From Roseateles sp. (GTDB lineage Bacteria > Pseudomonadota > Gammaproteobacteria > Burkholderiales > Burkholderiaceae_C): DNA of 64,000 nucleotides. The stretch spans positions 27,764 through 91,763 of the forward strand of contig JAEUPJ010000014.1 in the NCBI GenBank assembly GCA_016790285.1, given 5' to 3'. Position 1 is the first letter of the stretch. Every line of letters begins with the position of its first letter. This document shows, piece by piece, positions 37,398 to 45,918 of the stretch. The notes below the pieces were generated by a model that was given only the letters and a program-made list of their open reading frames with translations, was not told where the DNA came from and did not search any database. The translations under genes were made by a program, and so were the position numbers.

Positions 37398-38747
37398 TCA
37401 GCCGCCCAGCGTGAAGTAGAAGCGGGCGCCCTCGCCCACCGCCGACTCGGCCCAGATCTCGCCGCCATGGCGGCGGATGATGCGCCGCACCAGCGCCAGG
37501 CCCACGCCGGTGCCCTGGAAGTCGCTGGCGCTGTGCAGGCGCTGGAACACGCCGAACAGCCGCTCGGCAAACCGCATGTCGAAGCCGGCGCCGTTGTCGC
37601 TCACGACGAAGACGCGCTTGCCGCCCTGCTGCACGCTGCCAAAGCCGATCTGGGCGCAGGCCACCTTGCCGCTGTACTTCCAAGCATTGCCCAGCAGGTT
37701 CTCCAGCACCATGCGCAGCAGCGTCGGGTCCCCCTGCACGACGAGGCCCGGCTCGATGTCCAGCACCAGCTCCCGCTGCGGCGCGCCCCGGCGGACCTCC
37801 TCCATCACGAAGCCGGCCTGTTGCGAGAGGTTCACCGGCTGGCAGGCCAGCGGGCGCGTCGTGAGCTGGCTGAGCGAGAGCAGCGCGTCGATCATGCTGT
37901 TCATGCGCGCGGCCGCACTCATGACGCGGTCGAGGTGGTCGTTGCCCACGCGGTCCAGCCGGCCGCCGTAGTCTTCCTTCAGGATGCGGGCAAAGCCCTC
38001 CACCACCCGCAGCGGCGCGCGCAGGTCGTGGGAGACGGTGTAGCTGAAGGATTCCTGCTCGGCCGCCAAGTCGGGCTGGGCGGGAGCCGGCGCAGGGGCC
38101 GTTGCGACCGCGACCGTGGCCGCCGTCACCGGGTGCGCCGTGCCCAGGTAACCCGCGAAATGCCCCTGGGCGTCGATGCACGGCAGGCCGCGCAGCTGCC
38201 ACTGGGTGGCGCCGTCGGCGCCGGTCAGCCGCAAATCGGCAAAGGGTTGGTGGGCGTCCAGCCGCTCGCGCAACTGAGCCGCGGGGGCGGACGCCTCGAA
38301 GCGGTCCCAGAGCTGCTGCGTGGAGAGCCCCGCGCCCACCCAGGCGGACGACGGCGCGCCCTGCGGCGCCTGCCAGCGCACGAGCCGGTGGCTCGCATCG
38401 GTGGCCCACTGCCAGTCGGGCTGGAGCTGCGTCTGCAGCAGCAGTTGCTGGCGGGCCTCCCGCAAAGGATCGGCCAGCCGCTGGCGTGTCAGCCGCACCC
38501 CGGCATGCCAGCCCAGCGCCGCAGCCGCGAGCACCATGACTCCAGTGAAGAATGCCGTCAGCACCAACGCTGCGTGAACGATGCCGACCTCGCCGCCCCA
38601 CACCCGCATCAGCGCGAGCACGACAAGGCCGCCGAGCACCAGCATCGCCAGTGCTGCCGCGCCCAGACCCAGCACCAGCAGCCGCATCGGCAGGCGTCGC
38701 TCCTGGCGGCGCGACGTGAGCGCGCTGTCGTCGCTGAGGCTGTTCAT
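37398..38747 (-). CDS. Membrane sensor histidine kinase
   Basis: A 449-residue kinase with two N-terminal membrane helices (about 25-50 and 60-80), a PAS-like region, and a HisKA domain whose phospho-His is His240 in FSYTVSHDLRAPLRVVEGFA. The catalytic domain has N-box ENLLGNAWKYSG, G1 DNGAGFDM and G2 GTGVGLALVRRI. This resembles phytochrome-type/bacteriophytochrome-associated kinases of the SHDLRAPLR class. It ends one base from the ANTAR regulator stop (convergent) and is divergent from the Hpt gene. No receiver is fused to it, so the Hpt and receiver proteins to the right are plausible partners. Confidence 0.88.
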   Translation of the reverse strand: MNSLSDDSALTSRRQERRLPMRLLVLGLGAAALAMLVLGGLVVLALMRVWGGEVGIVHAALVLTAFFTGVMVLAAAALGWHAGVRLTRQRLADPLREARQQLLLQTQLQPDWQWATDASHRLVRWQAPQGAPSSAWVGAGLSTQQLWDRFEASAPAAQLRERLDAHQPFADLRLTGADGATQWQLRGLPCIDAQGHFAGYLGTAHPVTAATVAVATAPAPAPAQPDLAAEQESFSYTVSHDLRAPLRVVEGFARILKEDYGGRLDRVGNDHLDRVMSAAARMNSMIDALLSLSQLTTRPLACQPVNLSQQAGFVMEEVRRGAPQRELVLDIEPGLVVQGDPTLLRMVLENLLGNAWKYSGKVACAQIGFGSVQQGGKRVFVVSDNGAGFDMRFAERLFGVFQRLHSASDFQGTGVGLALVRRIIRRHGGEIWAESAVGEGARFYFTLGG

Positions 38748-38922
38748 GCGGGCATTGTAGGCAGCGGCCACCCTGCTTCAGCCCCTGGCAAGGGCCCGGT
38801 GTTGGGCGTTATCGATAACCATCGCCGGCCCGGCCGAATCTGTGCATTCCTTCGCGGCGCCCCCCCCTCTCACCCGCGATACATTTCGAGATGCCGAGTC
38901 CCAAGACCCGCTGACGCCCTTC

Positions 38923-39288
38923 ATGACTCCCCCCCAACCCGCCCTGCTCGACCCCGAGGCGATTCGCCGATTGCGCGAACTCGACCCGAGCGGCGGCAAC
39001 AAGCTGCTGGAACGGGTCGTGAACGCCTTCTCCAACTCACTGGAGCGTTTGCTCCCAGACCTTGCCCGCGCCCGTGAAGGTGACTCGCTGGACCTGACCG
39101 TGGTACGCCACGTCAGCCACACGCTGAAGTCATCGTCGGCCAGCCTGGGTGCCATGGCCCTGTCGGCGCGTTGCGCCGACATTGAAGCCATGGCCCGGGA
39201 TGGCCGCGCGCAGGGCCTGCCCGAACAGTTGGACGCTATGCTCCAAGACATCCAACAGGTGCGTGCCGCCCTGGCCGCGCTGCTGTGA
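38923..39288 (+). CDS. Histidine phosphotransfer (Hpt) protein
   Basis: A 121-residue helical Hpt domain. The phospho-accepting His66 lies in VRHVSHTLKSSSASLGA, the diagnostic motif. An upstream in-frame start would add 27 residues without similarity; ATG 38923 is preferred. Its stop overlaps the GTG start of the receiver-GGDEF-EAL gene, so the two are made together and very likely exchange phosphate. Confidence 0.88.
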   Translation: MTPPQPALLDPEAIRRLRELDPSGGNKLLERVVNAFSNSLERLLPDLARAREGDSLDLTVVRHVSHTLKSSSASLGAMALSARCADIEAMARDGRAQGLPEQLDAMLQDIQQVRAALAALL

Positions 39289-41522
39289 CCCCCAGCCACA
39301 TGGTGCCCATCGGTCAAGCCCTCGACGACCTGCCGCCGCGCCCGCGCGTGCTGCTGGTGGACGACGACGAGGTCAACCTCCTGTTGACCGCCGCCGCGCT
39401 GCGCGAGCGTGGCTTCGAAGTCACCGAGGCCGCCAGCGGCAGCGAGGCCCTGGGCCTGCTGTCCACGCGCACGCCCGACGTCGTCGTGCTCGACGCGCTG
39501 ATGCCCGAGCTCGACGGTTTCGAAACCTGCTCGCTGCTGCGCGCCACGCCCGGCTTCGAATCCCTGCCCGTGCTCATGCTCACCGGTCTGGACGACGAGG
39601 CTTCCATCAACCGCGCCTACCAGGCCGGTGCGACGGACTTCTTCGTCAAGTCCTCGCAATGGAGCCTGCTGGACGGCCGCCTGCGCTACCTGCTGCGCAG
39701 CTCGCGCACCCGGCTGGAGCTCGAACGCAGCAAGGCCAAGCTCGCCCGCGCCCAGGACCTGGCCCGCATGGGCAGCTTCGAGTGGTGGCGGGAATCCGCC
39801 GGCAGCTTCGCCATCTCCGCCGAGGGCCTGCGCGTGTTCGGCCGCGGCCCGCAGGACCGGCTCGATTTCATCGGCGTCATGCGCATGGTGCCGGCCGATG
39901 ACCGCCACGTGTTCCTGCGCCTGCTGCGCGACGTCATCGCCCACACCTCGGTGCTCGTCACCGACCTGCCGCTGACCCTGCCCGACGGCCGCCAGCGCGT
40001 CGTGCACATCGAGGCCGAGCCCGAGTTCAACGAACAGGGCGGCGTCAGCGGCTACACCGGCATCCTGCAGGACGTGACCGACCGCCGCCAGGCCGAGGAC
40101 CGCATCCGCCAGCTCGCCCACTTCGACGCGCTGACCGGCCTGCCCAACCGCCGCCAGCTCATCTACCGCGTCGAGCGCGCCATCGAGAGCGCCCGGCGTG
40201 GCGGCCACGAGGTCGGCCTGCTGCTGATCGACCTGGACCGTTTCAAGGTCATCAACGACACCCTGGGCCACGCCGCCGGCGACGAACTGCTCGTCGAGGT
40301 CGGCCGGCGCCTGCGCGGCTGCGTGCGCCACTCCGACCAGATCCTCGAAGGCGTGCTCGACGGCCTGGGCAACCGCAGCCACCGTGGCCTGGAGGCCGTG
40401 GGGCGCCTGGGTGGCGACGAGTTCGTGGCCCTGCTGCCCGAAGTGGCCGACGAGCGCGACGCCGAGCGCGTGGCCCAGCGCGTGCTGGACGCGCTGCGCG
40501 AGCCCATCTTCGTGGGCGGCCAGGAATGCTTCGTGACGGCCAGCGTCGGCATTGCGCTGTACCCGCGCGACGGCCAGACCATGGCCGACCTGCTGCGCAA
40601 CTCCGACGTGGCCATGTACGCCGTCAAGAGCCAGGGCCGCAACGCCTCGGCGGTCTACTCGCCGCAGCTCGCCGGGCACGGCAAGCAGAAGCTGGAGCTG
40701 GAAAGCGCGCTGCACAAGGCGCTGGAGCGCAACGAGATCGTGCTGCACTACCAGCCCAAGATCGACGTGCGCGCCGCCCGCATGGTGGGCGCCGAAGCGC
40801 TGATGCGCTGGCAGCGTGGCAACACCCTCGTGCCCCCGGCCGATTTCATCCCGCTGGCCGAGGAAACCGGCCTCATCGTGCCGCTGTCCGAGTGGGCGCT
40901 CAAGGAAGCCGCCCGCCAGGCCAAGCTGTGGCAGCTGCAGTTCGGCTTCTCGGACTCCATCGCGGTGAACCTGCCCAGCCGGCTGTTCGAGCGCACCGAT
41001 CTCGTCGAGCACATCCACCAGTGCGTCAGCGCCTATGGCGTGCCGCACCGGTCGATCCAGCTCGAGATCACCGAGAACAACCTGATGAAGGACCTGCAGA
41101 ACGTCATCCCGTCTCTGCACCGGCTCAACGAGGTCGGCGTCGAGATCTCCATCGACGACTTCGGGACCGGTTACTCCTCGCTCGCCTACCTGACCACGCT
41201 GCCCATCTCCGAGGTCAAGGTCGACCGCACCTTCGTGCGCGACCTCGGCATCACGCCGCAAAGCTCGGCCGTCGTCACGGCCATCATTGCGCTGGCCCGG
41301 GCTCTCGGCCTGCGCGTCATCGCTGAAGGCGTGGAGACGCTGCGCCAGATGGAGGTGCTGCACCGACTGGGCTGCTCGCTGATGCAGGGCTTCCTGTTCA
41401 GCAAGCCGCTGCCGGCGGACGAACTGGAGCGCTGGATCGCCCAGACCGTGCTGCCGCGCAAGGCGCCCTGGATCACACAGGCTGACAGCAACCACGACCT
41501 CGTCACCCGCGGGCAACTCTGA
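39285..41522 (+). CDS. Receiver-PAS-GGDEF-EAL c-di-GMP signalling protein
   Basis: A 745-residue cytosolic protein. Domains in order: receiver (residues 20-140, Asp70 in VVVLDALMPELDG), PAS (about 150-270, ending GYTGILQDVTDRRQAEDRIR), GGDEF (about 280-460) and EAL (about 475-730). The GGDEF signature is intact (RLGGDEFVALL), but about 19 extra residues lie between the I-site-like RHSD and GGDEF. The EAL domain keeps EALMRW, EITENN, DDFGTGYSS, KVDRTFV and EGVET, so phosphodiesterase activity is expected. GTG 39285 overlaps the Hpt stop; ATG 39300 is an alternative start. Phosphorylation through the Hpt protein probably controls c-di-GMP turnover. Confidence 0.92.
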   Translation: MTPSHMVPIGQALDDLPPRPRVLLVDDDEVNLLLTAAALRERGFEVTEAASGSEALGLLSTRTPDVVVLDALMPELDGFETCSLLRATPGFESLPVLMLTGLDDEASINRAYQAGATDFFVKSSQWSLLDGRLRYLLRSSRTRLELERSKAKLARAQDLARMGSFEWWRESAGSFAISAEGLRVFGRGPQDRLDFIGVMRMVPADDRHVFLRLLRDVIAHTSVLVTDLPLTLPDGRQRVVHIEAEPEFNEQGGVSGYTGILQDVTDRRQAEDRIRQLAHFDALTGLPNRRQLIYRVERAIESARRGGHEVGLLLIDLDRFKVINDTLGHAAGDELLVEVGRRLRGCVRHSDQILEGVLDGLGNRSHRGLEAVGRLGGDEFVALLPEVADERDAERVAQRVLDALREPIFVGGQECFVTASVGIALYPRDGQTMADLLRNSDVAMYAVKSQGRNASAVYSPQLAGHGKQKLELESALHKALERNEIVLHYQPKIDVRAARMVGAEALMRWQRGNTLVPPADFIPLAEETGLIVPLSEWALKEAARQAKLWQLQFGFSDSIAVNLPSRLFERTDLVEHIHQCVSAYGVPHRSIQLEITENNLMKDLQNVIPSLHRLNEVGVEISIDDFGTGYSSLAYLTTLPISEVKVDRTFVRDLGITPQSSAVVTAIIALARALGLRVIAEGVETLRQMEVLHRLGCSLMQGFLFSKPLPADELERWIAQTVLPRKAPWITQADSNHDLVTRGQL

Positions 41523-43372
41523 TGCGTTCCCAACTGCCACCTGCCCAGCTCGCCAAGGCCGCCTTGCAGCGGCTGGCCCAGGCCCGGCTTGAGCCTACCC
41601 CGGAAAACTACGCGCGCGCCTACGCCATCGAGGCCGGTACCGAACCCGCGGCCGCTGCTGGCGGCGCCGTGCCGGAACGCGCGCAGCAGCTCATCTCCAA
41701 GCTCATCAGCCTGGCGTTGCCCAGCGGCAGCACGCGCCAGGAGCTGCAGACGGCCCTGCGCGAGCAGCGCCTGGACGAGCTCCAGCGCCAGGTCGACAAG
41801 CTGCTGGACGTGGCCGGCCCGGGCGCCCAGGCCGAGGCGCTGGCCCAGGCCATCGAACGCCTGGTGCGGGGGCTCGAGCGCGGTGGCCGGCACTGGACGG
41901 TCGCACGCAAGAAGGACGGCATCTTCCGCGCGCTGGAGCTCAGCCGCAACGACAGCGGCAAGCTCGTCAAGCGGCTGACGCAGCTCATCTCAAGCTGGGA
42001 CAAGGACGGCGACGGCAGCGAGGTCGAGACCGATGAAGATGGCGGCACGCCCAGCCAGCTCTTCGCCGACAGCGGTTTTGCCGACACGGGTTTCCGGGAC
42101 AGCAGCGGCTTCGGCGAACTCAGCCGCACCGGCCTGAGCGACACCCCGCCGCCTGCGGCCGACACCAGCCCGCACTGGCTCGCCCTCAGCGGCGAACTCA
42201 ACGGCACGGTGCGTCATGCCCTGCGCTCACCCGAAACGGAAGCGACGCCGGCGGATGCACTCATCCGCGAACTGGACGCCGCCCAGGCCGAACTCAAGGC
42301 CCAGGGCGCCACGCCCGAGCGCGCCAAGCAGATGGCGGCGCTGTGCCTGCGTGCCCGCCACCTGCTCGACCACCGCCGCCACCTGTTCGACGAACTCGGC
42401 GGCCTGTGCCGCGAGCTCAGCGGCAGCCTCGTCGACCTGGCCGAGGATGACTCGTGGGCGCGCGGCCAGGCCGAGGCCATGAACAACACGCTGGCCCAGG
42501 GCCTGTCGGGCCGGGGCGTTCGCACCGTGTCCGAGCTGCTCGCCGGCACGCGGGAGCGCCAGCGCACGCTGCGCGACGAGCGCTCCAAGGCCCGCGACGC
42601 CCTCAAGGGCCTGATCCAGCGCATGCTCTCCGAGCTGGGCGAACTCGGCCAGCACACGGACCGCTTCCAGAGCAGCGTGGGCCGTTACGCCGAGGCCATC
42701 CAGCATGCAGACTCGCTGGAGAGCCTGGCCGGCACCGTTCGCGAGATGGTCGAGGAAAGCCGCAGCGTGCAAAGCCTCGTGGCGCAGACGCAGCAGCGCC
42801 TCACGCTCGAGCACGACCGTGCCGCCGCCCTCACCCAGCGCGTGGACGAACTCGAAGGCGAGCTGCGCAAGCTCTCCAACGAGGTCCACACCGACCAGCT
42901 CACCCAGGTCGCCAACCGCCGCGGCCTCATCCAGGCCTTCGGCATCGAGCAGGCCAAGGCCGAGCGCGAATCCACGCGCGTGGCGCTGGCTTTGCTGGAC
43001 ATCGACAACTTCAAGAAGCTCAACGACACCCTCGGCCACCACGCGGGCGACATCGCGCTGAAGTCCCTGGCCGAGCGCACGCAGGCGTCGCTGCGCCCCG
43101 GCGACATGGTCGCGCGCTACGGCGGCGAGGAGTTCGTGCTGATGCTGCCCAACACGCCGCTGGACGAAGCCCAGCAGGTGCTCGTGCGGCTGCAGCGCTC
43201 GCTCTCCAGCGCCCTGTTCAACCACGACGGCAAGGATGTCTTCGTGACCTTCTCGGCCGGTGTCACGCTCTACCGCGCCGGCGAGACGCTGGAGGCGGCG
43301 CTGGATCGCGCCGACGTCGCGCTCTACGAAGCCAAGCACACCGGCAAGAACAGGGCCTGCATCGCCGAGTGA
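41522..43372 (+). CDS. Diguanylate cyclase (GGEEF) with long helical N-terminus
   Basis: A 616-residue cytosolic protein. The C-terminal domain starts near residue 450 (DQLTQVANRRGLIQAFGIEQ) and has an active GGEEF motif (RYGGEEFVLML) with a canonical RxxD inhibitory site (RPGD) five residues before it. The N-terminal 450 residues are helical, with a predicted coiled coil (QRLTLEHDRAAALTQRVDEL) and no recognised sensor. The ATG overlaps the stop of the receiver-GGDEF-EAL gene (TGATG), so a cyclase and a dual-domain protein are produced together. High c-di-GMP usually favours sessile over motile life. Confidence 0.92.
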   Translation: MRSQLPPAQLAKAALQRLAQARLEPTPENYARAYAIEAGTEPAAAAGGAVPERAQQLISKLISLALPSGSTRQELQTALREQRLDELQRQVDKLLDVAGPGAQAEALAQAIERLVRGLERGGRHWTVARKKDGIFRALELSRNDSGKLVKRLTQLISSWDKDGDGSEVETDEDGGTPSQLFADSGFADTGFRDSSGFGELSRTGLSDTPPPAADTSPHWLALSGELNGTVRHALRSPETEATPADALIRELDAAQAELKAQGATPERAKQMAALCLRARHLLDHRRHLFDELGGLCRELSGSLVDLAEDDSWARGQAEAMNNTLAQGLSGRGVRTVSELLAGTRERQRTLRDERSKARDALKGLIQRMLSELGELGQHTDRFQSSVGRYAEAIQHADSLESLAGTVREMVEESRSVQSLVAQTQQRLTLEHDRAAALTQRVDELEGELRKLSNEVHTDQLTQVANRRGLIQAFGIEQAKAERESTRVALALLDIDNFKKLNDTLGHHAGDIALKSLAERTQASLRPGDMVARYGGEEFVLMLPNTPLDEAQQVLVRLQRSLSSALFNHDGKDVFVTFSAGVTLYRAGETLEAALDRADVALYEAKHTGKNRACIAE

Positions 43373-43388
43373 GGCCGTGCGGCCTGCG

Positions 43389-43775
43389 TCAGAGCAGGTC
43401 GGCGTCGACGAGCATGGCGTCGATCAGGCCATCCACGCTCAGCTCGCCGGCCTTGAGCGCCTGGACAGCCTGCGCAAGTGCCACGGTCACGAGCAGCCCC
43501 ATGTTCCAGCGGTCGAAGCGGCGCGCGGTGATGGCCTTGCGCTCGATGATCCGGATGTCGCGATGCCGCGGGTCCTCGGCGATGTGGGCCACGACCTCGT
43601 CCAGCACCTCGCTGCGCGCTTCCAGCACCTGAACGAACTCCGGGTGCACGTACAGCAGCATGCCGGTCACGTCGAGCTGGCGGTTGCGAATCTGGGCCCG
43701 GGCGACGATGCGCCGCACGATGGGCAGGGTGAGATCGGGCGCCGCCGTGCTCACATAGACCAGTCGCTCCAGCAT
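43389..43775 (-). CDS. BLUF-domain blue-light photoreceptor
   Basis: A 128-residue stand-alone BLUF protein that should bind FAD. The residues of the photocycle are all present with exactly the spacing of AppA: Tyr7, Asn31, Gln49, Trp90 and Met92, equivalent to AppA Tyr21, Asn45, Gln63, Trp104 and Met106. There is no attached output domain, so it must act through a partner. It starts 10 bp after the stop of a cytosolic chemoreceptor on the same strand, itself behind fliA. It converges on the diguanylate cyclase gene, 16 bp away. The expected partners are therefore chemotaxis or c-di-GMP proteins. Confidence 0.92.
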   Translation of the reverse strand: MLERLVYVSTAAPDLTLPIVRRIVARAQIRNRQLDVTGMLLYVHPEFVQVLEARSEVLDEVVAHIAEDPRHRDIRIIERKAITARRFDRWNMGLLVTVALAQAVQALKAGELSVDGLIDAMLVDADLL

Positions 43776-43785
43776 CGCGCCCCGA

Positions 43786-45132
43786 TCAGAAATTGAAGGC
43801 CAGCCGCAGCCCGCCCCAATGCCTGCCGTTCACCTGGATGGGCGCCGTCGCCTCCTTGAGCACGACGAAGCGCCCGCCGCCCATGTCACGCCGGTAGGTC
43901 TGCAGCAGGAAGGGTCGGGTGTTGCGCGCCGAGGCCAGGCCCGTGCGGTCATTGAAGATGCGCCGGTAGCGGCTGTTGGCCGTGTTCCAGACGGTGTCGC
44001 CCGGCCGCTGGGCCTGGCAGTACTTGCGGTTGTGCGTGGCGATGTAGCCGTTGCGGTCGGCCGCAATGCAGAAGACGACCTTGTCGCTGAAGCCGAGCAT
44101 CTTCTCCTGCACCGCTGGGAAGAGCCGGTCCGTGAGCTGGCAAAAGCGCGCCAGGTGCTGCTGGGGCGATGTGCCTTCGATCGGTCGGTATTGCTCGTCG
44201 AAGAGATCGGCCTGCGAGATCTGGCCGTCCCGCAAGGCGCCTTCCAGCAGCGCACCGATCTCGGCGGCCGCCTGCTGGGCCGCGCGGATGTAGGGCATGT
44301 CGTCGACCTCGACCCCGCTCTCGGCGATCTGCTCGACGAGTTCCTCGGCCATGCGAAGGAAGCGGTCGCTGCCGTCAAACGCCACCTTCAAGCCGTGCGA
44401 GGCCTGCGAGACCTCGCGGTCGAGCTCGTGCGCGCGCTCGTTGAGCAGCGCCATCTGGCGCCCGCTGTCGTCGGCAGAACTGGCAATGCGCTGCACGTCG
44501 GCCTCGACCTCGCTGAACGCGGCGTGGATCTGGCTGGGCTTGGCGGGGTTCTCGGTGAGTTCGGCGCTGAAGCGGTCGATGCGCTCCTGCAAGCTCGTGA
44601 TGGCGCCGACGATGGCCTTGGACGAGGCCTCGACCTGGCCGGCGAGCGCCTTGACCGCCTCGGCGACGACCGCAAACCCCCGACCCGCGTCGCCGGCGTG
44701 CTTGGCCTCGACAGCGGCGTTGAAGGCGACCAGGCGGGTCTGCAGGGAAATCTTGGTGATCTCGGCGGCGGCGTCAGACACCTGCGCGAGCGTGCTGGCC
44801 ATGCCCGTCACCTCGTGGCCGACGACACCCAAGGCACCGCGTGCGCGCTGCACGGCGGCCGAACTCTGGCTGGTGGCGGCGGTGATGGCGGCCTGCGCCT
44901 GGCCGATCTGCTGGAGCTGGCGGGCCAACGCCTGCATGGCCTGGCTCTGCACCTGCACGACGCGCTGCGTGTCCTCGAGGGCGCCACGCACTTCGGCCGC
45001 GTCCTTGCCCACGGTGGAGATGGAACGCGAGAGCCGTTTGACGACGTTCAGTGCGGCACTGTCGTCCTTGCGCGGCGCGTCGTCACGAACGACCGTGGAA
45101 GCCGAGCTTCCCGACCTGGGCCACTTGAGCAT
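43786..45132 (-). CDS. Cytosolic methyl-accepting chemotaxis protein with C-terminal Cache-like sensor
   Basis: A 448-residue chemoreceptor with reversed order and no membrane helix. The signalling domain is N-terminal (residues 30-270), with the conserved hairpin tip QTRLVAFNAAVEAKHAG and GRGFAVVAEAVKALAG. The C-terminal 150 residues resemble a small Cache/PAS sensor (VVFCIAADRNGYIATHN, then TRPFLLQTYRRDMGGGRFVV). The signal sensed is unknown. It starts 56 bp after the fliA stop on the same strand and is followed by the BLUF gene. Neither cheA nor cheW lies in the window. Confidence 0.9.
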   Translation of the reverse strand: MLKWPRSGSSASTVVRDDAPRKDDSAALNVVKRLSRSISTVGKDAAEVRGALEDTQRVVQVQSQAMQALARQLQQIGQAQAAITAATSQSSAAVQRARGALGVVGHEVTGMASTLAQVSDAAAEITKISLQTRLVAFNAAVEAKHAGDAGRGFAVVAEAVKALAGQVEASSKAIVGAITSLQERIDRFSAELTENPAKPSQIHAAFSEVEADVQRIASSADDSGRQMALLNERAHELDREVSQASHGLKVAFDGSDRFLRMAEELVEQIAESGVEVDDMPYIRAAQQAAAEIGALLEGALRDGQISQADLFDEQYRPIEGTSPQQHLARFCQLTDRLFPAVQEKMLGFSDKVVFCIAADRNGYIATHNRKYCQAQRPGDTVWNTANSRYRRIFNDRTGLASARNTRPFLLQTYRRDMGGGRFVVLKEATAPIQVNGRHWGGLRLAFNF

Positions 45133-45188
45133 GCACTTGTCCCCATGTATGGCCGGGACACGCCTTCTGCGGGCGCCGCCCAGCTAAT

Positions 45189-45902
45189 TCACCAGTCACG
45201 CAGCTTAACGCGCAACCTGGCGATGGACTGACTGTGCAGTTGACAGACCCGCGACTCCGTGACCTTGAGCACAGCCGCGATCTCCTTGAGATTCATGTCG
45301 TGCTCGTAGTACATGCTCATCACGAACTGCTCGCGCTCGGGCAGGTTCTTGATGGCAGCCACCAGCGCTTCGCGCATGCGGTGGTCCTGCAGCTGCGCCA
45401 TGGGGTTGCTGGTCTCGTCGGCCACGTGGCGGTCGAGGTAGTCCTCGTCGCCGTCGTCACCCGACATGTCTTCCAGGTAAACCAGCTGCGTGCCGCGCAC
45501 CTTGCCCAGCAGCTCCTGGTACTCGGCCAGCGGCAGGCCCATCTCGGCGGCGATCTCGGTCTCGCTGGGCGCGCGGCCCAGGCGCTGCTCCACCTTGTGC
45601 ACCGCCACCTCGATCTCGCGCTGCTGGCGCCGCGTGCCCCGGCTCATCCAGTCGCCGCCGCGCAGCTCGTCGAGCATGGCGCCGCGGATGCGCTGGGTGG
45701 CAAAGGTCTCGAACTGCACGCCCTGCTCCGCGTCGAAGCGCGACAGGGCGTCGGTCAGGCCGATCAGGCCAACCTGGATGAGGTCGTCCACCTCCACGTT
45801 GGCCGGCAGCTTGGCAATCATCTGGTGCGCCAGGCGTCGCACCAGCGGGCTGTACTGCTTGATCAGCGTGCTGTTGTCGAGGCGGCCTTTGGGCGTGTAC
45901 AT
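45189..45902 (-). CDS. fliA: RNA polymerase sigma-28 factor for flagellar genes, FliA
   Basis: A 237-residue sigma factor. Region 2 has PLVRRLAHQMIAKLPANVEV and DDLIQVGLIGLTDALSRF; region 4 has LKEIAAVLKVTESRVCQLHS as the -35-binding helix-turn-helix. It transcribes late flagellar genes and is held by FlgM until hook completion. A TTG start ten codons upstream is open; ATG 45902 with CCGGAG before it gives the family start MYTPKGRLD. It follows the flhG-like gene on the same strand, with the two starts/stops overlapping only if the TTG is used. Confidence 0.97.
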   Translation of the reverse strand: MYTPKGRLDNSTLIKQYSPLVRRLAHQMIAKLPANVEVDDLIQVGLIGLTDALSRFDAEQGVQFETFATQRIRGAMLDELRGGDWMSRGTRRQQREIEVAVHKVEQRLGRAPSETEIAAEMGLPLAEYQELLGKVRGTQLVYLEDMSGDDGDEDYLDRHVADETSNPMAQLQDHRMREALVAAIKNLPEREQFVMSMYYEHDMNLKEIAAVLKVTESRVCQLHSQSIARLRVKLRDW

Positions 45903-45918
45903 CGTGAACTCCGGCAGT

